Assembly (NCBI GenBank): GCA_000739535.1
Contig: DF820468.1
Coordinates: forward strand, 140,312 to 204,311
Direction of reading: 5' to 3'
Source of the DNA: Candidatus Vecturithrix granuli
GTDB taxonomy: Bacteria > Moduliflexota > Moduliflexia > Moduliflexales > Moduliflexaceae
Length of the DNA stretch: 64,000 bases
The notes beneath the pieces are model-generated. The model searched no databases. It was not told the origin of the DNA and worked only from the letters and a program-made list of their open reading frames with translations. Positions 58,582 to 64,000 of this stretch are shown piece by piece; position 1 is the stretch's first letter; each line of letters starts with the position of its first letter. Made by a program: the position numbers and the translations under genes.

Positions 58582-60273
58582 TTATCTCATTATCGTTTTG
58601 AGTATTTTGGCATGATTTGCAAGTTGATAGTGAATACAAGATTCATGTATATTATTGCAAACATGCTGATCATAATGCGGACAAAACATCTTCATGCTTG
58701 CAGGACAGGTTGATGATTCATGTTTAGTATTCATATCACATTCGATGGTGTTAAGTACTTTTTTGCTTTTCTGTCCGGTCTTCTTAGAACTCTTGACAGG
58801 TTTACGGGTAATACAAGCCCTGATAGCCTCATAGTGTTCATTACACTTATCTACTCCTATGGCTTTTTTGACAGCCTGTCTTAATTGTATATCTGTAAAT
58901 GTTTTGTCGTGCAACAATTCAATTTCGAGTTTTTTTACATCATCTTCAGAAAGAGTAGTTTTATTCCGAATTTTGACAAAATCTTCAGGTATAGGGGTAT
59001 AAATCGTGTCACTCTGTCCAGGTCGAGTACCTTCCCACCATCTCCGTTTTTTGACTTTCTGAAGCGAAACAAGGTGGTTTTTGAAATTGACGAGTCCGCT
59101 GCCCTGGGCGGTTTTGTGTTCTCCGAGATTGATGCTGCTGCGTTGGAGGGTTTGTTTGATCGCGGCAGGAGAATTTTGCGCTTTCCCTTTCGCATATTTG
59201 GACAACTGATGGAGTAAGGCAGCCATACCGCTGACGTGCGGGGCGGCCATGCTGGTGCCGGTCATGGTTGTATAACTTTTTCCGGGCTGGGGCGCGGTGA
59301 TCTTTTCTCCGGGCGCGACCAGATCGGGTTTATCAAACTGCCGCGTTGATCCGCGGCTGCTGTAGCTGGTGACAACCACCGGTTCTGTTTTGGTGGTGGC
59401 CCCGACGGTAATCACATCTTTGGCGTTGCCCGGACAACTAATCGTGCCTTCAGCCGGGCCGACATTGCCGGCCGCCACGACAACTGTTATTCCTTTGCTG
59501 ACTGCATAATCAGCGGTTTTACAAAGTGGGCAGGTTCCGTCGGTACAACTGTGATTATCGCCAAAACTCATGTTGATCACATCTACATTTTTCTTCACAG
59601 CCCAAAGGATGGCATCAATGATCGTATCTCTGGTGGTTGGGGTTTCGGAATTCATGAACACTTTGGCGTCGTACAGAGTGGTTTTGGGGGCGACGCCGAC
59701 ATAGCGGTAGCCGGAGGCTTTGCCTGATCCGGCAATGATGCCGGCCACATGGGTGCCGTGTTCGCGCCCTTTGGAGGCGCGGCCACCGCTGAAATTTTTA
59801 CTGGCTTGTACGCGCCAGCCAAATACACCGAAGTCCGGGTGACTTTTATCTATGCCGCTGTCAATCACAGCGACTTTCACGCCTTTGCCTTCCAATTTGT
59901 GACCTTTGACCCGATAGGGCAATTGCCATTTTTCGACGCCCATCACGAGCGGCACGCTTTCGTAGAGCGAGAGCTTGACATCTCCTTCGGCATCATAGAC
60001 TTTCTGGGCGCAGGAGACGGAGGCCAGGTCTTGCACTTTATCAACCGGCATTTCAGCGTAGATCGTGCTGATCTCTTTATAGACTTTGAGCTTTTTACCC
60101 CCTTTTTTCTTGATCTCCCGCTTCAATTCTTTCAGCGATTGGCTGCTGGCGGCTTCGATTAATGTACCGACCCGTTTCTTGCGGCCTCGCAGAAAACCGA
60201 TCAAGACCGGACGATCATAGCTGCTTTCCGCGCTCTGCACTTTTGCTAATAAGGATGCCTCAATTTCCGCCAT
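58582..60273 (-). CDS. subtilisin-like serine protease with Cys-rich C-terminal tail
   Basis: A 563-residue S8 peptidase. Catalytic Asp138 lies in VAVIDSGIDKSHPDFG, His172 in GREHGTHVAGIIAGSG and Ser341 in TGTSMAAPHVSGMAALL. Residues 1-110 resemble an inhibitor_I9-type prodomain. No signal peptide is seen, so it is probably intracellular. After residue 400 come helical segments, and the end carries STCPASMKMFCPHYDQHVC, NNIHESCIHYQLA, a Cys/His cluster also found in the small membrane protein at 61.3 kb. A palindrome lies just before the ATG at 60273; no ribosome site is visible. Confidence 0.88.
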   Translation of the reverse strand: MAEIEASLLAKVQSAESSYDRPVLIGFLRGRKKRVGTLIEAASSQSLKELKREIKKKGGKKLKVYKEISTIYAEMPVDKVQDLASVSCAQKVYDAEGDVKLSLYESVPLVMGVEKWQLPYRVKGHKLEGKGVKVAVIDSGIDKSHPDFGVFGWRVQASKNFSGGRASKGREHGTHVAGIIAGSGKASGYRYVGVAPKTTLYDAKVFMNSETPTTRDTIIDAILWAVKKNVDVINMSFGDNHSCTDGTCPLCKTADYAVSKGITVVVAAGNVGPAEGTISCPGNAKDVITVGATTKTEPVVVTSYSSRGSTRQFDKPDLVAPGEKITAPQPGKSYTTMTGTSMAAPHVSGMAALLHQLSKYAKGKAQNSPAAIKQTLQRSSINLGEHKTAQGSGLVNFKNHLVSLQKVKKRRWWEGTRPGQSDTIYTPIPEDFVKIRNKTTLSEDDVKKLEIELLHDKTFTDIQLRQAVKKAIGVDKCNEHYEAIRACITRKPVKSSKKTGQKSKKVLNTIECDMNTKHESSTCPASMKMFCPHYDQHVCNNIHESCIHYQLANHAKILKTIMR

Positions 60274-60284
60274 GTTTTTATCTT

Positions 60285-60510
60285 GCCCACGGAACACACG
60301 GAAAGACACGAAAAATGTCTTATTCTTCCGTGTCTTTCCGTGTGTTCTGTGGGCGTCTTCAATCTTCCTACCCGAACACGTTCAGGATGCCACACTCGGC
60401 ACTTTCGCTAACAACAATCTCCGCCATGTTTTCATTTTGCCCACGGAACACACGGAAAGACACGGAAAAAATCCTCTGTTCTTTCGTGTCTTTCCGTGTG
60501 TTCCGTGGGC
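60285..60510. repeat. duplicated palindrome block between protease genes (family E)
   Basis: Two copies of a palindrome, GCCCACGGAACACACGGAAAG paired with its complement (60285-60354 and 60439-60510), lie about 155 bases apart. Flanking gene-end sequence is duplicated too: GAACACGTTCA(G/A)(G/A)ATGCC from the membrane-protease 3' end and ATTTCCGCCATG/ATCTCCGCCATG from the subtilisin 5' end. The junction encodes a 19-codon chimeric ORF on the minus strand (about 60372-60428): MAEIVVSESAECGILNVFG. Confidence 0.8.
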
Positions 60511-60523
60511 ATCTTAGATCTTC

Positions 60524-61177
60524 CTATCCGAACACGTTCAAAATGCCGTTGAGTAAGAAGCCGGGTACGGTGTCGAAGCCATACAGCACCACGACCAGGG
60601 CAATGCCGAAAAAGACGATATTGCCGAGCAACACAAAAGCGGTGGAAAAATATTCCCCATGCCGTTGAATATCTGCCTGATGAAAGCCGAATTCCAGAAA
60701 GGTGGTAAACAGATGGTACATTGCCGTAAATCCGACGATAAAGAAAAATAAGGGCTGCATACGTTCGCCCAGTAAGGGATAGACCAGAAACGCCAGTAAA
60801 GTAAGCGTGGGGATATAATAGGGCGCCAGACTGAAAAACACGCTGATGATGCGCGTCACAAATCCACGCCCTTCCACGCCGACCACGACCTGCCCTTCGA
60901 CATGCTTGCGCGGCGAGACCTGAAAGTGCAGGGTTTTCAGGCAAAAGAGTTTGGCTATCATCACGTGCGTCAATTCATGTTCAAACACGGAGAAGGCGTA
61001 CATAAAGCGTTTCTTAAACAACCGCCAGAACACCAGAAAACTCAGGCCGCCGTACAGAAAAAGTTTTATAGATGTCGGAAATTTCATAATTTCAAGCGAC
61101 AGACCGAAAATTTCCACCATATACCCGATCGAGAGCAAGAGCAGAAAACCAACCAAAAAAAGCCGTAAGAGTTTCAT
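60524..61177 (-). CDS. M50-like membrane metalloprotease
   Basis: A 217-residue membrane protein with five or six helices. FSVFEHELTHVMIAKLFCL holds the HExxH zinc site (H67, E68, H71) next to a helix; SLAPYYIPTL and FHQADIQRHGEYFS occur later, the latter with an Asp as a possible third ligand. The small size and layout fit M50B-like intramembrane proteases. Weak ribosome site; a 30-bp palindrome precedes it. It lies between the subtilisin and the FCPHY membrane protein on one strand, so a proteolytic cascade is possible. Confidence 0.7.
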   Translation of the reverse strand: MKLLRLFLVGFLLLLSIGYMVEIFGLSLEIMKFPTSIKLFLYGGLSFLVFWRLFKKRFMYAFSVFEHELTHVMIAKLFCLKTLHFQVSPRKHVEGQVVVGVEGRGFVTRIISVFFSLAPYYIPTLTLLAFLVYPLLGERMQPLFFFIVGFTAMYHLFTTFLEFGFHQADIQRHGEYFSTAFVLLGNIVFFGIALVVVLYGFDTVPGFLLNGILNVFG

Positions 61178-61196
61178 TGTAGTACTAAAAGATACT

Positions 61197-61273
61197 TTTT
61201 GCCACAGAGCCACAGAGAACACAGAGATTCACTTGTATTTCTTCTCTGTGTTCTCTGTGGCTCTGTGGCAAAA
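61197..61273. repeat. perfect 30-bp-arm palindrome before the M50-like gene
   Basis: TTTTGCCACAGAGCCACAGA and on (61197-61226) is the exact reverse complement of 61244-61273, with a 17-base loop. It lies 20 bases upstream of the M50-like start codon (61177) and 35 bases after the stop of the next gene upstream (61308). Confidence 0.85.
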
Positions 61274-61307
61274 TCATAAAAAGTCTGTAGTTTCACAATC
61301 CTTTTCG

Positions 61308-61709
61308 TTACCCCATATAAATCAACGCGGCGGCGGCGGAAATCAACAGAAAAAACAGGAACGCCGCCAGCCTGCCTTTGCGCTTGTTTCGAATAATCGT
61401 CGCTGGATCAATCTGCATATCCGGGTTTTTATCGCGTAACACGTCGTTAATCTGAGCGATAAATGCCAGGTTCTGTGGCGTGGGATCTTTCAGCAATTTC
61501 TCGCGTTCGGCCCGCAAAATTGTTTCGGACGTTTTGAGAGAATTTAATAATACACACTCGCTATACTTGACATCACAGACCTGACTTGTATAATGCGGAC
61601 AAAAACGTTGCAGCCCGGGACAAATTTTTTCGTCTGTCCGCAACAGAGCTTCTTCTCCTGTGAATACAGGAATATCCAGGGGATTGAGTTCGTACAATAT
61701 TTCATCCAT
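61308..61709 (-). CDS. small membrane-anchored protein with FCPHY cysteine motif
   Basis: A 133-residue protein. The N-terminal part (MDEILYELNPLDIPVF) leads to EKICPGLQRFCPHYTSQVC then DVKYSECVLLNSLKTSE, a Cys/His cluster with spacing close to the tail of the subtilisin gene two places on. A basic stretch (RNKRKGRLA) and one C-terminal helix (AFLFFLLISAAAALIYMG) anchor it in the membrane with the cluster in the cytoplasm. The likely role is metal binding or docking with the protease. No named family. The ATG at 61709 has a weak GGAAG. Confidence 0.6.
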   Translation of the reverse strand: MDEILYELNPLDIPVFTGEEALLRTDEKICPGLQRFCPHYTSQVCDVKYSECVLLNSLKTSETILRAEREKLLKDPTPQNLAFIAQINDVLRDKNPDMQIDPATIIRNKRKGRLAAFLFFLLISAAAALIYMG

Positions 61710-61837
61710 AGGCGTTACGTCTTCCTGGAAATAACAGAGTTTTTTGTATTGGAAATAATGCCTTTTTGTATAGTAAAAATCAGAACTTGTCAAGAATAAA
61801 ATCAATCTCACATTCGTCAACGGAGGTGAAATGTATC

Positions 61838-62245
61838 ATGAAAATAGGAATTATTTATGTAGCGCAGCCACGCCAATTAGAACAGACCGCCAAAACCTTA
61901 GGACGAACTCTTGAAAAAAAAGGCCATCAGGTTGAATATCTGACGGTGGGAACCCGGGATCGCGCTACGAATTTGCGCAAATACGATTATATCTATCTTG
62001 GGAGTGTGGCCGAAGGTTTCTTTGGCGGCAAAATCCCTGAACCAGTCAAAGATTATGTCAAACAGTGCCGCGGGCTGGAAAACTCGAAGTCAGCGGCCTT
62101 TCTCCTGAAACGTTTCTTTGGCAACACCAAAGGCATGAAGCGTTTGATGGCGGTACTGGAGAGTATGGGATCGCAGGTGCTCGATTTTCAGGTGATCGGT
62201 GGCAATTCCGATATCGAGGCATTAGTAAACAGGCTGCGAGGGTAA
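61838..62245 (+). CDS. flavodoxin-like protein
   Basis: A 135-residue protein. MKIGIIYVAQPRQLEQTAKT gives the first strand and a phosphate loop-like region, though without a clear T-G-x-T; YDYIYLGSVAEGFFGGKIPEP and KSAAFLLKRFFG follow the flavodoxin/FldA fold. FMN binding is plausible but the loop sequence departs from the consensus, so it may be a non-flavin member. CGGAGGTGAA lies before the ATG; another ATG at 61831 is out of frame. Confidence 0.6.
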   Translation: MKIGIIYVAQPRQLEQTAKTLGRTLEKKGHQVEYLTVGTRDRATNLRKYDYIYLGSVAEGFFGGKIPEPVKDYVKQCRGLENSKSAAFLLKRFFGNTKGMKRLMAVLESMGSQVLDFQVIGGNSDIEALVNRLRG

Positions 62246-62278
62246 GAGGAAGTCAGACAGAGAACCGGGTTTTTGTGA

Positions 62279-62362
62279 AGCTACAAGGATTGAATATACA
62301 AAGGATGAAAATCTTATGTTGTCAGGCCTCTCAAATCCTTTGTACACTCAATCCTTGTAGTT
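62279..62362. repeat. family D palindrome with adjoining family A half-site
   Basis: AGCTACAAGGATTGAATATA and on (62279-62306) pairs imperfectly with 62333-62362 (ending CACTCAATCCTTGTAGTT). Immediately left, AGAGAACCGGGTTTTTG is half of a family A hairpin with no partner arm, as though one repeat inserted into or replaced the other. The next gene starts 32 bases on. Confidence 0.65.
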
Positions 62363-62393
62363 CTCCAACCATGCCGGAGGAATTCTAAAATTC

Positions 62394-63122
62394 ATGGCAA
62401 CTCACGATCTTTCTGAGGCGTTTGAACGTTTTACAGCGTACATCTTGAAGAGTCCGGTTAAAGAGCATATCGTGAAGATTATTCTTTTTGGCAGTCAAGC
62501 GAAAGCAACGGCTACCAAAGATTCTGATATTGATGTGTTGATTTTCACATCGAATGGGAAAACGACAAACCAGCGTGTCATGGATGATGTCTATGATTTT
62601 ATGCTAAAAGAGCCTCTCCCATTTGAAGTGGTTACCGCCCATATTGACGAATTGATTGCAGTTCAGGATTATTTTCTCTATACAGCTCTTCACTCCGGAA
62701 TCGAAGTGTATTCTATGGAAAAAAGCGATGTCAAAAAAATTATGATCAGGGATCTGTTACACCTGTGTGAAGAATATCTGGATTCATCCAAAGATGCGCT
62801 GGCGATTCAGCGGGTGAGAATGGCGATTGACGCCGCATACAATGCCGCCGAGTTAGCCACAAAAGCCCTGATCTTGCTTGAGCAAGATGACCTGCCAGGA
62901 AGTCATGGCGGAGTAGTGAATATCTTCAGCCAACTCTACATCAAAACCGGGAAGATTGAGAAAGAAATCGGCAGTACATTGCATAAAGCGCTGAAACTCA
63001 GAAATGAAGCCAGATATAGACCTGACACGATGCCGATCTCAGAAAATGCCCGTTTTGTGATAGACCTGGCGGAACAATTGATGAAGATTGCGTCAGATGC
63101 CACCCTCCCCTTGTCAGGGTAA
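62394..63122 (+). CDS. MNT-type nucleotidyltransferase fused to HEPN domain
   Basis: A 242-residue protein. KIILFGSQAKATATKDSDIDVLIF is the minimal nucleotidyltransferase motif GS-x(n)-D-x-D (residues 34-49). The second half is a HEPN fold: RVRMAIDAAYNAAELATKALIL and KALKLRNEARYRPDTM, where the usual R-x4-6-H is RNEARY. Split MNT and HEPN genes make toxin-antitoxin pairs in which the transferase AMPylates the HEPN Tyr; here both are in one chain. HEPN lacks a clear catalytic His, so it may be non-toxic or use Tyr. Confidence 0.8.
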   Translation: MATHDLSEAFERFTAYILKSPVKEHIVKIILFGSQAKATATKDSDIDVLIFTSNGKTTNQRVMDDVYDFMLKEPLPFEVVTAHIDELIAVQDYFLYTALHSGIEVYSMEKSDVKKIMIRDLLHLCEEYLDSSKDALAIQRVRMAIDAAYNAAELATKALILLEQDDLPGSHGGVVNIFSQLYIKTGKIEKEIGSTLHKALKLRNEARYRPDTMPISENARFVIDLAEQLMKIASDATLPLSG

Positions 63123-63136
63123 AAGTGGGCGGGCAT

Positions 63137-63169
63137 AGAAACCAGGTTTTTGTTAAAAACCTGGTTTCT
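63137..63169. terminator. bidirectional hairpin terminator, family A variant
   Basis: AGAAACCAGGTTTTT (63137-63151) and AAAAACCTGGTTTCT (63155-63169) pair perfectly around GTT between two convergent genes. Confidence 0.7.
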
Positions 63170-63188
63170 TACTTGAAAGTTGCCGTTT

Positions 63189-64000
63189 TTAACTAAACCG
63201 CACGGCTTTGAAGTCTTTCATCTGTTTGACGATGGCGGTTTCAACGGGCAGACGTTCCATGCTGGACGCACCGTAGAAGCCATGTACTCCTTTGGTGCGT
63301 TGCAGCACGTAGGCCGCATCATCGGGCATGGAAATCGGGCCGCCATGGCAGAGGACGATCACATCCGGATTCACGGCTTTGGCGGCGTCGCAAATTTCCT
63401 GCACTCTCGCTGGAGCATCTTTCAATTGCACCGCTGTGGTTGCGCCAATTGCGCCTTTGGTGGTTAAGCCCAGATGGGCGACCACGATATCGGCACCGGC
63501 TTCGGCCATTTGACGGGATTCTTCAGGCGTAAAAGCATAGGGCGTCGTCAACAAATCCATCGCGTGCGCTTTGCGGATCATCTCGACTTCCAGACCGTAG
63601 CCCATGCCGGTTTCTTCCAGATTTTGACGGAACATGCCGTCGCACAGACCAACGGTCGGAAAATTCTGCACGCCGCAGAAGCCGATTTCTTTGACCTGTT
63701 TGAGAAATACTTCCATCTGACGGAACGGATCAGTGCCGCAGACTCCGGCCAATACCGGCGTTTTTTCGACAATCGTCAACACCTCGCCCGCCATCTCCAT
63801 CACGATTGCATTGGCGTCGCCGTAGGGCATGAGTCCGGCCAGTGAGCCGCGCCCGGCCATGCGGTAGCGTCCGGAGTTGTAAATGACGATCAGATCCACA
63901 CCCCCGGCTTCTTCAAACTTCGCGCTGATGCCGGTGCCGGCTCCTCCGCCGATAATCGGAATTCCGGCCTCAATATTCTTGCGTAATTTCGCTAACACTT
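63189..64000 (-). CDS. TIM-barrel PEP-hydrolase-family protein (5' end beyond window)
   Basis: At least 269 residues. [46 protein letters not shown] and later [24 protein letters not shown] and [15 protein letters not shown] fit the PF09370 TIM-barrel (phosphoenolpyruvate hydrolase-like) family. Only a GTG at 63996-63998 is available as start and the frame remains open to the window edge; related proteins begin a few residues earlier, so the true start is probably outside. The function of many members is unproven. Confidence 0.85.
   Translation of the reverse strand, partial: VLAKLRKNIEAGIPIIGGGAGTGISAKFEEAGGVDLIVIYNSGRYRMAGRGSLAGLMPYGDANAIVMEMAGEVLTIVEKTPVLAGVCGTDPFRQMEVFLKQVKEIGFCGVQNFPTVGLCDGMFRQNLEETGMGYGLEVEMIRKAHAMDLLTTPYAFTPEESRQMAEAGADIVVAHLGLTTKGAIGATTAVQLKDAPARVQEICDAAKAVNPDVIVLCHGGPISMPDDAAYVLQRTKGVHGFYGASSMERLPVETAIVKQMKDFKAVRFS

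Noticed and set aside
60272-60517. Plus-strand ORFs across the duplicated palindromes
   Set aside because: Their sequences are translations of the repeated CACGGAACACACGG unit and have no independent support.

Overview
The window reads as a piece of chromosome from an uncultured, Gram-negative-type bacterium. It has several lipoproteins with a lipobox, periplasmic binding proteins, moderate G+C content and good Shine-Dalgarno sites. The gene content (many sugar ABC transporters, HEAT-repeat and CHAT proteins, selenium genes, decayed mobile DNA) would fit a Desulfobacterota- or KSB3/Moduliflexota-like lineage. That is inference only: there is no rRNA in the window.

Layout. 1-2.3 kb: a YefM/YoeB toxin-antitoxin pair with a frameshifted toxin, then a decayed 1.5-kb insertion sequence with intact terminal repeats. 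2.4-9.2 kb (minus strand): an inositol-type dehydrogenase, a zinc dehydrogenase and an SDR, then a sugar ABC transporter whose binding-protein gene has lost its 5' end at a junction with a response regulator. 9.2-14.5 kb: two-component pair, NimA-like flavoprotein, rhomboid-like membrane protein, coiled-coil DUF4124 protein. 14.7-17.9 kb: small unrelated genes on one strand (YciI, ABM, cupin, PIN toxin/antitoxin, HEPN) with cassette-like borders.

18-25.8 kb (minus strand): glnS, a glutamine amidotransferase, then a selenium operon, transcribed yedE - tusA-like - cysteine desulfurase - DUF3343 - tRNA - yedF - selD. selD carries an in-frame UGA at its selenocysteine position. The tRNA has the 6-bp D stem and long variable arm of tRNA-Sec but a GCA (cysteine) anticodon, and can be drawn with a U discriminator. 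This tRNA is the most striking object in the window: it may insert cysteine where selenocysteine is normally used, or serve a Sec/Cys recoding role.

26-37 kb: two radical SAM proteins, an HTH/periplasmic-binding-fold regulator, RluA, an AlaX-type editing protein, lipoproteins, a CNMP-domain protein and a HEAT-repeat/formylglycine-enzyme-fold fusion. 37.4-44.7 kb: a GntR-controlled sugar operon (binding protein, two permeases, FGGY kinase, SIS protein). 45-49 kb: a membrane glycosyltransferase-like protein, a PPDK_N fragment and an M16 peptidase cut by an IS630 remnant.

50-62 kb is a conflict/defence region: a three-gene ABC-3C system (nuclease-like effector, middle component, DUF3732 ATPase), a trypco2 protein next to a CHAT-STAND-TPR protein, then, convergent, a subtilisin, an M50-like membrane protease and a small membrane protein. 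The subtilisin and the small membrane protein share a cysteine-rich FCPHY motif. 62.4-64 kb: an MNT-HEPN protein and a TIM-barrel PEP-hydrolase-family protein cut by the window end.

A second theme runs through the whole window. Gene boundaries are packed with long, often perfect palindromes of several sequence families, placed either directly before ribosome binding sites or over stop codons. Some lie within direct duplications of gene ends, and one family can be read as protein.
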